Assembly (NCBI RefSeq): GCF_042477335.2
Contig: NC_091246.1
Span: 208,939,501 to 209,003,500 of the forward strand
DNA: 64,000 nucleotides
Source: Ovis canadensis
Lineage: Eukaryota > Chordata > Mammalia > Artiodactyla > Bovidae
Direction of reading: 5' to 3'
Positions 11,472 through 22,617 of this stretch are shown in pieces. The translations under genes were made by a program, and so were the position numbers. The notes below the pieces were generated by a model. It was not told the DNA's origin, made no database searches, and worked only from the letters and a program-made list of their open reading frames with translations. Each line of letters starts with the position of its first letter. Position 1 is the first letter of the stretch.

Positions 11472-11582
11472 TTGGCCACACTACGTGGCTTGTTGGATCT
11501 TAGCTCCCTGGCCAGAAATCAAACCCATGCCCCCTGCAGTGGAAACAAGGAGTTTTAGCCACTGGATCATGAAGGAAGTCCC
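11472..11582 (-). repeat. tRNA-derived SINE remnant
   Basis: A short artiodactyl SINE reads TTTTGGCCACAC...CCACTGGATCATGAAGGAAGTCCC. It lies inside the L1 block. It is diverged, so subfamily assignment is uncertain. Confidence 0.55.
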
Positions 11583-11814
11583 TGTATGACTTCTTTGTGT
11601 AGTTTTGATATTACCTCCCTGTTGGACATAAGGTTTGCAGGCATCTCCTATTCAATAGATTGTCTTTTCATTTTGATGATGGTTTCCTTTGCTGTACAGA
11701 ATCTTTAGTTTGATTCTGGCCTTTTTTTTTCTGTCTTCTCCTTCTGAGACCCCTAAAATGTGAATGTTATTCTGCTTAATGTTGTTCCAAAAGTCTTTAA
11801 AGTTTTTTTTGTTC

Positions 11815-11945
11815 TGTTTTGTTTGTTTGTGTTTTGGTCACACTGTACTGCTTGTGGGATTCAGTTCCTTACTAGGGATTGAACCTGTGCCCTCAGCAGA
11901 GACAGCACGGAGTCCTAACCACTGGACTGCCAGGGATTTCCCTAA
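11815..11945 (-). repeat. tRNA-derived SINE remnant
   Basis: This is a second SINE of the same type (TTTGGTCACACTG...CCACTGGACTGCCAGGGATTTCCC) that interrupts minus-strand L1 sequence. Confidence 0.55.
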
Positions 11946-12150
11946 AGCATCCTCACTTTATAAGATTCCTTTTTTGTTTTGCTGCTCTGAGTTCCGTTAG
12001 CTCACTGATTCTTTCTCCTACCCCATCCAGTTTCTTATTGAATCCCTCTGGTGTATTTTTCAGTTCAGTTATAATTTCTACTTGGCACTTTCTTATACAT
12101 CTTATCTCTTTGAAGCTCTCACTGTGTTCATCCATTTTTCTCCAAAGTTT
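11946..12150 (-). mobile_element. L1 ORF1 fragment
   Basis: The minus-strand translation of 11,953-12,159 contains GFNKKLDGVGERISELTELR, close to the coiled-coil end of mammalian L1 ORF1p, preceded by RKCQVEIITELKN. This is a fragment of the RNA-binding ORF1 protein of an old L1. No function is retained. Confidence 0.55.
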
Positions 12151-12179
12151 GGTGAGCATTTGGATGGCAGGTGCATCAG

Positions 12180-14250
12180 ATACCAGCCAAGTAGAACTTA
12201 AGGAGGAGGAGCCATCAGGAACCGAGCCACTGGGTGGTCCAAGGAGTCTTCATATCTATACCCGTCCTGGGCTGGTGAAGGTGGTATCTTCTTCAGCAAG
12301 ATGCCTGGTAGGCACAGGGGTATTCCTGAGACCTTTTCATGGAGTTGTGAGAGCCCAGCCAGGCAGGGTCTGCCCGCTTCTGTATCTCTATTTTCCCATG
12401 GGTGATCCTGAGTCACTCTTACCCAGGAGTCTGAGGCCTCTGCTCAATCGACAACATGACTATGTTTCCCCTCCTCAGCCATGAATCATGCACTTAGTAC
12501 ACACCAATGCCAAGTAATAGGCCAACAGTTATTCCTCAAAGGGTGTGTGCTTTCCAGCTGACTGCAGGAGTTTATATGTCAAAAAAACCCATCAGGGACC
12601 TATGACGTGGGGCTCTAAACTTCTGCCAGAGGCTCCAATTTACAAACAGGGAGATTGCTGAACCCTGTGAATCAAATGGCAGATGTGGAAGGATTGCCAC
12701 AGTGACCTTTTGGAGGGTTTCCAGAGTATTCCGTTGATTGGAAGTCTCACTCAAATGCAGTATCCTTTCTTTTAAAATGATGGATACATGCCATCAAGAT
12801 CCCACATGGGGAACGTGAACAAGCAAGTAGCTGAGTAGTCCCACAAGTCACTGGGCCTTCTTTCTATTTGTTGGAGGCAGAGATGACCAAAAGTTTGGCA
12901 ACTGTCTCCTCTGGAATGAGAAGCCACGCTCCTACCCAGGTTATGTCCAGGGCTTTCAGTTGGGTACTAGGACTCTTTGACATGTCTGTATTAACAGCCT
13001 AGTTGTGTTGCTGCATGTGGACCAACAAATAGGTCCAGTCCTTGCTGGGTAGTGCCTTGGTCTGAGCCTACCAGGAGGAGGCATTAAAAGCTTCCAGGAG
13101 CAGAGCTTTTCCTCAGTAAGGATCCACCTAATGGTGGATAGCCCAGGGAACTTAGGTAGCCTTGTGGAAGGATGCTGAAGGTGCAATGTAACCCATTTCA
13201 CATGGAGGGAAACATCCTTATGATCAGGTGAGAAGGATGCTGAAAAAAGCATTTGCAATGTTAACCATCACATACCAAGTTCCTGTGACTTGGGCAATAG
13301 AGTCTGTGACAGTCATAGTGTCAAGTATGGCTGGCACAGGGAAGTGTCACCGCATTGAGCCCTGTCTAATCAATGGTAAGTTTCCAAGTACCAGAAGTTT
13401 TGTGCACAGGCAGACAGGACTGCTGAATAGAGTTTCACATAGCGCTTTGGTTTCCTGGGGCTCAGCAGTGAGGGCAGTCATTTCTTTTGCTTCTCCAAGC
13501 TGCCAGCACTCTTTGGGGATCCAATAGCACGAAGCACTGGTTGTCAGACAGGTACACGGTCTTCCATGTGTCCCAGTAAGATGACCCTAACTACAGCAGC
13601 TCCTAGGTAGAGGGTGAAGGTGACTGGGGCTGCACATAGGCAAATCATAAACCTCCCTTGTTATGGTGGGGGCCATAACAAGACAGGTTTACAGGGGCTT
13701 GGAGGGATATATCCATAGTCAAGTTTGGGCAAAGGTCCTGGGGAGGTGGCCTCAACCCCCAAACAGAGCATATTGTACGTTTGTTGTTCATCTTGGTGCC
13801 TGGGGTTGGAAGACCACAGTCACAGATGTACAAGTATCTAAAAAGGCCCAAGAAGTGCACTTCTTCCCCCACCATTGATCTCTAACCTCAGCCCCTGGCT
13901 TCCAGTCCCCACTGGGACAGAGAAGTCTCAGCCCAACCCCTACTCTTGTTTACTCTTGAAAGTTGAGAGGTCTGGGTAAAGGTCTCCAAGGTTCTGATTC
14001 ATCTCTAGTTCATCAGGAGAGGTGAAGAGATTAGCAGGTGCATTAGTCATAGGTCAGTCATCTTTCAGAAACATTAGTCATAGATTGTGTAGACCCAGCA
14101 GGATGCTGGTCAAGCCTTTCATGGCCACGAGTTCCTTGGTGGATAGCTCATTGATTTCTTCTTCTGAGACCTACTCACTGAGTAACTCGACTCAGAGATC
14201 TCTAGAGGAAAAGCCCTTGCTTGGTCATCCAGCCTAAGACACCATTTTTT
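12180..14250 (-). pseudogene. Decayed ERV pol, probably ERV-L-like, minus strand
   Basis: About 2 kb of minus-strand sequence carries broken reverse-transcriptase-like pieces. Near 13,380 is GTWKLTID followed by a stop. Near 13,250-13,300 is TWYVMVNIANAFFSI, matching the block around the first catalytic Asp, with Asn in place of Asp. Near 13,160 there is a LPQGYL-like segment in a shifted frame. LVGLLSYLLVHVPHVG, near 12,800-12,850, resembles the connection region of class III ERV pol. Many stops and frame changes are present. The assignment rests on motif order, not on a database search. Confidence 0.5.
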
Positions 14251-14352
14251 TTTTTTTTTTGCCTAAGACTTTCTGTTGATCTTTCTGTTGTGCTACTTGG
14301 TGGTAGCCACTTTTTCCATGCCTGGGGATTTGTTAGCTAAAAACCAGACCTA

Positions 14353-14641
14353 GGGGTTCCCTGGTTGTCCAGTGGTTAAGACTCCACCTTGCAATGAAGG
14401 GGACACCAGTTCCATCCTTGGTCTGGGAAGATCACACATGCTGTGGAGCAACTAAGCCCTGGAGGCACAAATACTGAGCTCATGCGCTGCAACTACTGAA
14501 GGCTGGTGCCCCAGAACCTGTACTCCACAATGTGAAGCCCCTGCAGTGAGAAGCCAGGACACCACAACTAGACAGTAGCCTCTGCTCTCCAAAACTAGAG
14601 AAATGAAGACACAGCTTAGTTAAAAAAAAAAAAAAAAAAAG
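14353..14641 (+). repeat. CHR-type SINE with poly(A)
   Basis: The cetartiodactyl tRNA-derived SINE starts GGGGTTCCCTGGTTGTCCAGTGGTTAAGACTCC and ends in an A-run at 14,622-14,641. A T-run (14,246-14,261) lies just upstream of it in the pol fossil flank. Confidence 0.75.
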
Positions 14642-15222
14642 ACCCAATTCCGAAAACAAAACACACAAAAAACCCTGGGCTTCTGGAAATTTACTTGTAT
14701 TCAATAACCAGCAGGAAGGGTACAAACAAACCTGGAATTCTGAATGTGGTTAACAATCTCATCATCTACTATTCATATTTCCTTGGTGCAGACCCAAGGA
14801 CCACCAGGGTAGCCTGCTCTTGCCTTGAGTTTGAAGAGAAGTATGGGTCCCAGGCTGCGCCTGCTGTTCCATCAGTGGCCCCAGGTCTCAGGCGGGGGAT
14901 TCCTTGCTGTCACTGCATTGCTTGAGAATCAAGGGCAGCTTCCCTGCTAGCCTTCTGCTTGGCCACTCTCTTCCCAGTTAGAGAGAGCAGGCTTTTCTGT
15001 TCTTGTTGTTGCTCTTTATTTTGTTCTTTTTAATCTATGCCTTTTGGCAGCTCCGTGCTGTAGGCCTTTCTAGTTCTCAGCCTGGCATGGGAGATAGAAA
15101 GAAAGCCTAGGGGACAAAACAGGGTGTCCTTCCTCAAATCTCCAGATCCCTCCCCAGTCTGCCTACTTCTTGGCACCCCTGAGAGTCCCTTCAGGATATT
15201 TAGTTGGGGTCTACAGTCCATC
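14642..15222. other. No gene recognised
   Basis: This is intergenic sequence with moderate G+C and no clear repeat. It is roughly 33 kb upstream of the CASP8 ATG, a distance at which some mammals have a distal CASP8 first exon. No convincing exon or CpG island was seen. Confidence 0.3.
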
Positions 15223-15437
15223 GCTTCCCAGGCGGCTCTAGTTGTAAAGAACCCACCTCCCAGTGCAGGAGATGTGGGTTCCATCCCTGTGTCAGGAAGA
15301 TTCTCTGGAGGAGGAAATGACAACCTATTCCAGTATTCTTGCCTGGAGAAGCACCATGGACAGAGGAGCCTGGTGGGCTACAGTCCATAGGGTTGTAAAG
15401 AGTCAAATATGACTGAAGCACCTTAGTGCTCACACAC
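15223..15437 (+). repeat. Bov-tA SINE
   Basis: A tRNA-like head (CTTCCCAGGCGGCTCTAGTTG) is followed by the Bov-A body (TATTCCAGTATTCTTGCCTGG) and an AGTCAAATATGACTGAAGC end. Confidence 0.8.
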
Positions 15438-15540
15438 ATACATATATCTATTTTTTCTTCAAATTCTTTTCTCATTTAGGTTATCACAGCATATTGAGCA
15501 GAGTTCCCTGTGTTATACAGTAGGTCCTTCTTGCCTGTTG

Positions 15541-15753
15541 TTGTTATTGTTTAGTCATTAAGTTATGTCCAATTCTTTTGCAACCCCATGGGCTGTAGCT
15601 TGCAAGACTCCTCTGTCCATGGGATTTCCCAGGCAAGAGTACTGGCGTGTGTTGCCATTTCCTTCTCCAGGGGGATCTTCCTGACTCAGGGATTGAAGCC
15701 ATGTCTCCTGCATTGGCAGGTGGATTCTTTACCACTGAGCCACCAGGGAAGCC
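15541..15753 (-). repeat. Bov-tA SINE
   Basis: Minus-strand Bov-tA ending with GAGCCACCAGGGAAGCC. An L1 3' fragment (about 15,440-15,535) separates it from the previous SINE. Its last three bases are the first bases of the 69-bp tandem repeat. Confidence 0.8.
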
Positions 15754-15957
15754 TTCTTTGTGGCTTATCTATTTTAAATATAGTAGTCTCTACAGCTCAG
15801 TTCAGTTTAGTTGCTCAGTGCCTTCTTTGTGGCTTATCTATTTTAAATATAGTAGTCTCTACAGCTCAGTTCAGTTTAGTTGCTCAGTGCCTTCTTTGTG
15901 GCTTATCTATTTTAAATATAGTAGTCTCTACAGCTCAGTTCAGTTTAGTTGCTCAGT
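15751..15957. repeat. Perfect tandem triplication, 3 x 69 bp
   Basis: Three copies start at 15,751, 15,820 and 15,889 with the same 69-bp period. They appear identical across the readable unit, which starts GCCTTCTTTGTGGCTTATC and ends in CAGTTTAGTTGCTCAGT. The unit joins SINE-edge sequence, an L1-like AT stretch and the TTCAG motif of a Bov-B 3' end. Because 69 is divisible by three, ORFs across it show a 23-residue repeat, but this is not a gene. Confidence 0.9.
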
Positions 15958-16050
15958 TGTGTCCGACTCTTTGTGACCCTGTGAACCACAGTACACCAGG
16001 CCTCCCTGTCTGTACACATCAATCTCAAATTGCCAGTCTGTCCCTCCCTC
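15935..16050 (-). mobile_element. Bov-B 3' end fragment
   Basis: The sequence from CAGTTCAGTTTAGTTGCTCAG through GTGTCCGACTC to ACCAGGCCTCCCTGTC is the extreme 3' end of Bov-B in reverse. It is heavily 5'-truncated and overlaps the last tandem copy. Confidence 0.7.
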
Positions 16051-16059
16051 CCGCTCTTC

Positions 16060-17035
16060 CCCCCAGTAACCATAAATTCATTCTCTAAATCTGTGAATCT
16101 GTTTCTGTTTTGTAAATATGTTCATTTGTATTGTTTTTTTAGGTTCCACCTATAATCAATAATATATATTTGTCTTTCCATGCCTGATTTACTTCAACTT
16201 TAGTATAATAATCTCCAGGTCCATCAGTGTTATGGCAAATGGCATTGTTTCATTCTTTTTAATGGCTGAGTAATATTCCATCATTTATATGTACCCCATC
16301 TTCTTTATCCATTCATCTGTTGATGGACATTTAGGTTGCTTCCACGTCTTGGCTACTGTAACCAGTGCTGAGATGAACACTGGGGTGCAGGCATCATTCC
16401 AAACCATGGTTTTCTCCAGATACATGCCCAGGATTGGGATTGCTGGATCAAATGGTCGCTCTATTTAAGTCTTCTGAGGGATCTCCATACTATTCTCTAA
16501 TGGTTTTGCCAACTTACTTCCCCACCAGCACTGCAGGAGGGTTCCTTTCAGTCCACACCCTCTCCAGTATTTGTTGTTTGTAGACATTTTGATGGTGGTT
16601 GCACCTACTGGTGTGAGATGGTACCTCATTGTAGTTTTCACGTGCATTTCTCTAATAATTAGTGATTGTTTAAAAGGATTAAAAAATTTTTTCATTAGTT
16701 TATTTTTGGTTGCACTGGGTCTTCATCACTGCATGCAGGCTTTCTCTAGTTGCGGCAAGCTGGGATTACCGTCTAGTTGCAGTGTACAGGCTTCTCATTG
16801 TGGTGGCTCCTCGTGTTGCAGAGCATGGACTCTAGGACGTGCAGACTTCAATAGTTGCTGCATCCAGGCTCATTAGTTGCTGTGAGGCATGTGGAATCTT
16901 CTTGGACCAGGGGTCACACCCATATCCCCTGTATTGGCATGTGGATTCTTAACCACTGGGCTACCAAGGAAGTCCCAATTAGTGATGTTGAACATCTTTT
17001 CATGTGCCTGTTGCCATCACTCCCCTTCATTTTAA
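16060..17035 (-). mobile_element. L1 LINE 3' region interrupted by a SINE
   Basis: Minus-strand L1 ORF2 end and 3'UTR carry phrases such as TGGACATTTAGGTTGCTTCC (near 16,325) and GGATTGCTGGATCAAATGG. Continuity across the CHR-type SINE at about 16,700-16,976 is clear, because the L1 resumes with GTTGAACATCTTTTCATGTG. Confidence 0.8.
16690..16976 (-). repeat. CHR-type SINE with target-site duplication
   Basis: A minus-strand cetartiodactyl SINE is inserted in L1. AATTAGTGAT at 16,657-16,666 is repeated at 16,977-16,986, a clean duplication that flanks the SINE and its tail and proves secondary insertion. Confidence 0.85.
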
Positions 17036-17039
17036 TATA

Positions 17040-18265
17040 AGAAAAAATTCAAACTGAATCACATCACGAGGGCAAGGATTTTTTCTGTTTCTTTTACTGC
17101 TTTCTGCCATAACAGTGTCTGGCTCAAATTAGAGTCTCTCTCTGTCCCTGTCTCTCTCTATATCTATACATATCATATATATACTCTATATATATTTAAA
17201 TGAATGAATGTTCTAATTAACTAGAATCCTAGGAGAAAAATAGTCGAGGACTTGTACGAAGAAAAGAACATATTAAATGTACTCGTTGAGTGCTTGAACT
17301 GAAAGTATTCTTAGAGATTGTCCAGCCTAATTCCCTTCTTTTGGAATGTAGAAACTGGACTGAGGGCTTAATCAACCAGTCTGACCTCACTTCCCAGCAA
17401 GTTCTCTTTCCTATCCGCAACATGAGCAATCATGCAGCCAAGACATGGAGGAGGGTGTGTCTCATTTGCTGCTGACTGCCCTTCCCCACACTCTCACACT
17501 GATTTGCTGATTCTGCTCTGCCTGTGGAAACTCCAGCTGTTGTGTTCACAGGAGCACTAGCAATGTGTTCCTTATTTGACTTTCGTTATGTTTTGGGGGT
17601 GTCTCTTGGCAAGAACACATCCCCCAAAGAAGCATCTTATTGACCTTCTGATAAGATTTATCTGGAATTTTATTAATAGGAAGGAACTGATTTGTCTCTG
17701 GAGTTGTCTAGGCTGGTGGCCCCAGGCACGTTCTTCTAAGCAAATGTATATAAAATGACAACTTTCTTCTGAAATCAACCAAGAGCCCATTTGGGTCCTT
17801 GTAGCTTTCAGGTTGAACATCCTTTTTTCCTGGCTCTGTCCTTTCCCCTCAGCTCTGCTTTGTACCAGATGTTGCTGGATTTCTTTGAATTTTCCTTGGC
17901 CCAACCTGTTAATGAACAACATCTTCAGTTTTTGAGATCCAAACACCCGACTTCCTTAGTCATGGTGATTAATTCTCTCTTTTCTCACTGCTTAGATAAT
18001 TAACAAGACAAAGAAAAATACTCCAGAACAATATAATGGGAGATGTAGGAAAATCATGAGGAACCTTACCCCATGGACTGACCAAATGCAGGGGTAGTTA
18101 GGAATTGCCAAGTTGTATGAAGGTCTTTTTAAATACTGTTCATGGGGTTCTCCAGTCGAAAATACTGGAGTGTGTTTTTTCATTCCCTCCTCAAGTAGAC
18201 CACATTTTATCAGAATTCTCCACTATTACCCGACCATTTTGAGTGATTCATGAAGGCGGTGATTC
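17040..18265. other. No gene recognised; simple repeat and SINE debris
   Basis: Short CT- and AT-rich simple sequence lies near 17,140-17,200, and a degenerate Bov-tA piece (minus) near 18,135-18,195. The remainder looks single-copy. No exon with consensus splice sites and known protein content was seen. Confidence 0.4.
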
Positions 18266-18535
18266 ATGAAGCTGAAGTTGAAGCTCCAATACTTGGCCAC
18301 CTGGTGTGAACAGATGACTCATTGGAAAAGACTCTGATTGCTGGAAAAGATTGAAGGCAGAAGGAGAAGAGGGTGGCAGAGGATGAGATAGTTGGATAGC
18401 ATCACTGATTCAATGGACATGAACTTGAGCAGACCCCAGGAGATAGTGAAGGACAGAGAGGCCTGGCGTGCTGCAGTCCATGGGGTCGCAAAGAGTCAGA
18501 CATGACTTAGCAACTGAACAACAGTGACAGTGTGC
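18266..18535 (+). mobile_element. Bov-B 3' end fragment
   Basis: Plus-strand Bov-B 3' terminus: GCTCCAATACTTGGCCACCTG through GACTCATTGGAAAAGACTC to GTCAGACATGACTTAGCAACTGAAC. It is 5'-truncated to about 270 bp. Confidence 0.8.
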
Positions 18536-18969
18536 TTAAGGAATCCTGGTGTGTACATAGCCAGCTTGTGCACTTAATGAATGTCCAGCTGGGCCTGGTG
18601 GGGACACAGCTGACTGAACCAGCCCAAGTGGACGATCGTGAGTGGCCACATCACTGATCTAGGTTTTGGGGCTGAGTTAGTACTCAGTCTTAGTAAGTCT
18701 TTCAGTTAGTGCTCATTTCAAAACAAGATGAAAATTTTCCTTCAGAGAATGATTTGAAGGACTTTCACTTGTGAGGTGTTGATCCATGATACTGAAGAGG
18801 CTGAAATGCAGAGGAGGAGCCATTGTGATGTCTAGTGGTAGCCCTGGTGCATCTGTTTATCATCCTAGTCATGCTGTTCTACAGCACTTACTAGCACATT
18901 TTAGAGATTGCTTCAGATCATAACTTCTTCTTCTGTTCTCTGGATTGCCTTTTTACTCTCTTAATGGCT
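18536..18969. other. No gene or clear repeat recognised
   Basis: This is intergenic spacer between a Bov-B fragment and a Bov-A2 SINE. Confidence 0.35.
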
Positions 18970-18982
18970 TTCTCTTTTGAAC

Positions 18983-19213
18983 GTGTCCGACTCTGTGTGA
19001 CCCCATAGACGGCAGCCCACCAGGCTCCTCTGTCCCTGGGATTCTCCAGGCAGAATACTGGAGTGGATTGCCATTTCCTTCTCCAGTGCATGCATGCAGG
19101 CTAAGTCGCCTCAGTCGTGTCTGACTCTGTGTGACCCTATGGACAGCAGCCCACAAGGCTCCTCTGTCCATGGGATTCTCTAGGCAAGAATACTGGAGTG
19201 GGTTGCCATTCCC
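18983..19213 (-). repeat. Bov-A2 dimeric SINE with target-site duplication
   Basis: Two tandem minus-strand Bov-A monomers both carry CTCCTCTGTCC and ATACTGGAGTG. The element is flanked by the 13-bp repeat TTCTCTTTTGAAC at 18,970-18,982 and 19,214-19,226. Confidence 0.85.
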
Positions 19214-19539
19214 TTCTCTTTTGAACAGAACCCCCCAATTCTAACAGTCCAGTTGACCTTTCCCCCGCTTAGGATTAGCAGTTTTTGTATCCTAGATAAG
19301 AGTCCAACTTCACGAAGACATTCTCTTAGGGTTTCTTATTATAGCTTGGTTGCTTTGCTTTTCATATTTAGATTTATGATCCTCTAGATTTGAATTTTCT
19401 ATAGGTAGGAGATAAAGATTCATTTGTAAATGGCCATCCAACTGATCTGCCATTGTTCATGTAAAGACCGTTCTTTCCTCACTTCACTGCAGCGTCATCT
19501 TTATTAACCAGGTGGTCTTAACACGTGTGAGACTTTTTT

Positions 19540-21460
19540 TTTTTAATAATAGGCTATTTTTTAGACTAGCTTTAGGTTTACAGAAAAACTGAGCAGAAAG
19601 TACAGAGTTCCCATATGCCTCTCCCCCATCCTTCCTCTCCCCACACATTTCCCTCTATTATTAACATTTCGCATTAGTGTGGTACATTTGTTACAATTGA
19701 TGAACCGATACTGGTACATTAATGTATTAACTAAAATCCATAGTTTACACTAGGGTCCACTCTCTGGGTTGTACATACTCTATTGTTTGTTGTTGTTCCT
19801 CCTATTGGTTTTGCCAGATGTGAGCCGTCATGTATCCTCCATGACATTACAGTGTGGTGCAGAAGCCCCTGGGCTCCATCTATTCACTCTCCCTCTCCTA
19901 ACCTCTGGCAACCACTGTTCTTTCTCCTGTCTCTCTAGTTTTGCCTTTTCCAAGATGTCATATTTTTGGAATCAAACAGTACGCAGTCTTTTCAGACTGG
20001 TCTCTTTCATTTAATAATGTACACTTAAGGTTCCTCCATGTAATTTCATGGCTTGATAGTTCATTCCTTTTTATTGATAAAAAATATTCCATGGACTCTA
20101 ACCCACCAGGCTTCTCTGTCCATAGGATTGTATAGGCACGAATACTGGAATGGGTTGCCATTCTCTTCTCCAGGGATCTTCCCAATCTAGGGACTGAACC
20201 TGCCTTTCTTGTGTCTGTTGTATTGGCAGATTCTTTGCCACTGTGCCATCTGGAAAGCCCAAATATTCCATAATATAGATGTACCACACTTTGTTTATTC
20301 ATGCACCAAGATGAAGGACAGATTGATTGCTTCCAAGTTTTGTCAGTTATGAATTATGAATAAAGTTGGTATAAACATTCATATGCAGGCTTTTGTGTGT
20401 GGACATAAGTTTTTAACTCCTTTGGGCAAATACCTATGAGCTTAATTACTGAATTGTGTGGCAAGAGTATGTTTAGTTTAGGGAGAAATTGCCAAATTGT
20501 CTTCTAAAGTGTTTGTACCATTTTTCATTCCCACCAGCAATGAATAAGGATTCCCATCACTCCGCATTCTCACCAGTATCTGGTGTTGTCAGTGTTTTGG
20601 ATTTTGTTGATTCTAGAAGGCATATAGTGGTATTTCACTGTTGTTTTAATTTGCAATTTGCTAATGACATACAATGTTGGACATCTTTTCATTTGCTAAT
20701 TTGCCACTGGTGTATTTTTTTTGGTGAGGTGTTTTTTGCCCACGTTATAATTAGGTTGTTTATTTTATAACTCTTCATTCTCTTTTGAAGAACAGAGTTT
20801 TTAATTTTAATGAAGTCCAATTTGTTGATTATTTCTTTCATGGATTACACTTTCATTGTTCTATCTAAAAATTCATCACCAAGCCCACGGTTATCCAAGT
20901 TTTTTCTATGCTACCTCTTAAAAGTTTTAGAAATTTGTGTTTTACATTTATATCTAGATCCATTCTGAGTTAATTTTTGTGAAAAGTGTAAGGTCAAAAT
21001 CTAGGGCTTTTTGTTTTTTTCATGTGGATGTTATTGTGCCAGTTTTCATTTGATGAAAAACTATCCTTTCTCCATTTGATTGTCTTTTTTCTCTGTCAAT
21101 GATCTGTTGTCTATATTTGTGTGGCTCTATTTCTGGGCCCCTTCTTCTGTTTCATTGGTCAATTCTTTCATCAGTAACACACTATATACTGTAGCTTTAT
21201 AATAAGTCTTGAAGCTGTACAACACTAGTCTTCCAACTTTGTTCTTTTTCAGTTTTGTACTGACTATTCTGGGTCTTTGCTTTTCCATACAAACTTTAAT
21301 ATCAATTTGTAAATATCCACAGAGCATCTTGTTGGGATTTTGATTAGGATTCTGTTTAATCTATAGATCAGTTTAAGAAGAACTGACATCTTAACAATGC
21401 TGAGTCTTCTTATGCATGAACGTGGGACATTTCTCTATTTATTTAGACCTTTGATTTCTT
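19540..21460 (-). mobile_element. Old L1 LINE 3' region
   Basis: This is a long run of minus-strand L1 3'UTR and ORF2-end sequence (GGTTTACAGAAAAACTGAGCAG, TTCCCACCAGCAATGAA, TTTTCATTTGCTAATTTGC). It is interrupted by a Bov-tA at 20,092-20,260. No open ORF survives. Confidence 0.7.
20092..20260 (-). repeat. Bov-tA SINE with target-site duplication
   Basis: A minus-strand Bov-tA inserted in the L1. AAATATTCCA at 20,082-20,091 is repeated at 20,261-20,270. Confidence 0.85.
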
Positions 21461-21499
21461 TCTTCAGAATTGTATTGTTTTCTCATACAATCTACTGTG

Positions 21500-21572
21500 T
21501 ATTCAGTTCAGTTCAGTTTAGGTCAGTCGTGTCCGACTCTGCGACCACATGAATCGCAGCATGCAAGGCCTC
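21500..21572 (-). mobile_element. Bov-B 3' end fragment
   Basis: CAGTTCAGTTCAGTTTAGG followed by GTGTCCGACTCTGCGACC is the Bov-B terminus, truncated to about 70 bp. A short TATACA repeat (21,575-21,605) follows. Confidence 0.7.
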
Positions 21573-21604
21573 TGTGTATATACATATACATATACATATA
21601 TATA

Positions 21605-21812
21605 TTTGGCTGTACCAGGTCTTATTTGAGGCACATGGGATCTTCCATCTTCATTGTGGTGTGTGAACACTCAGTTTGTGAGATCTTTAGTTGGAGCATG
21701 CGAGCTCTCAGTTGCGGCATATGGGATCTAGTTCCCTGAACAGGGATTGAACCCCAGGCCCCTTGCTTTGGAAGATCGGGATGTTAGCCATTGGACCACC
21801 AGGGAAGTCCTT
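21605..21812 (-). repeat. tRNA-derived artiodactyl SINE
   Basis: The minus-strand SINE starts TTTGGCTGTACCAGGTCTTA and ends GGACCACCAGGGAAGTCC. It is diverged from the CHR-2 copies elsewhere in the window. Confidence 0.7.
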
Positions 21813-22188
21813 CCCCAGAAAGTATTAACATGTGATTTATGTTGGGGGATTTAGGACACAGGGTAACAGCTCAACCTCCACAGGGGCTAGAAACTGAGGT
21901 CAGCATGCAGGCAGCTGGCACAGAATCCCAGTAAAGACCAGACACCAAGGCTTCTGTGAGATTTCCTCACTGGCAGTACTTAGTGTGTGTCATCACACCT
22001 CATTGCTGGGATGGAAAATTGCCCTCCATGACTCCATGGGGAGAGGACAACTGGAAGCTCAGCTTTGCAACCTTCCTGAACTCTGCCCAACTTGTCTCTT
22101 CCCTTGGCTTATTTAATATGTATATTTTCCTGGTAATAACTTTAATCTATATCTTTCCCCATAATAACTATGACTGTGTATGTGTGTG
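21813..22188. other. No gene recognised
   Basis: This is spacer with a short GT-rich end just before the next SINE. Confidence 0.35.
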
Positions 22189-22405
22189 TGCCTGCTAAGT
22201 CGCTTCAGTGGTGACTCTTTGCCAACACACAGACTGAAGCACACCAAACTCCTCTGTCCATGGGAGTCTTCAGGCAAGATTACTGGAGTGGGTTGCCATG
22301 CCCTCCTCCAGGGGTTCTTCCTGACCCGGGTATTGAACCTGTGTCTTTTCCATCTCCTGCATTGGCAGGTGAGTTCTTTACCACTAGGGCCACCTGGAGA
22401 GCCCC
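22189..22405 (-). repeat. Bov-tA SINE
   Basis: Minus-strand Bov-tA from CCTGCTAAGTCGCTTCAGTG to GGCCACCTGGAGAGCCC. Confidence 0.8.
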
Positions 22406-22617
22406 CAATTATGAGTGTAACAGCCTTCAGTTATCAAATCTCAGGGTGTTTGGGGAACCTCTTGAACTTGTAGTTGATGTCAGAAGTGACGATGGTTTGT
22501 AGACTGTTCTCTAACTCTGTTGTGTATTTTATTCTCACAGCACCAATTAGTAATTAACTCAGTTCTCCACAAACACTGACCAGATGTCCTACCGTTTAAT
22601 TCACTTCTGATACCACG

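Larger units (their letters stand above)
10441..11810 (-). mobile_element. Old L1 LINE 3' region with nested insertions
   Basis: Minus-strand L1 3'UTR and ORF2-end sequence can be followed as phrases such as TTTATCCATTCATCC and AGTGGAATAGCTGGGTCATAT. It is interrupted by a younger L1 3' end (about 10,861-11,085) and by a short tRNA-derived SINE (about 11,472-11,582). No open ORF remains. Confidence 0.7.

Noticed and set aside
15588-16088. ORF with a threefold 23-residue protein repeat
   Set aside because: It is produced by the 69-bp DNA triplication joined to SINE and Bov-B sequence. No gene is supported.
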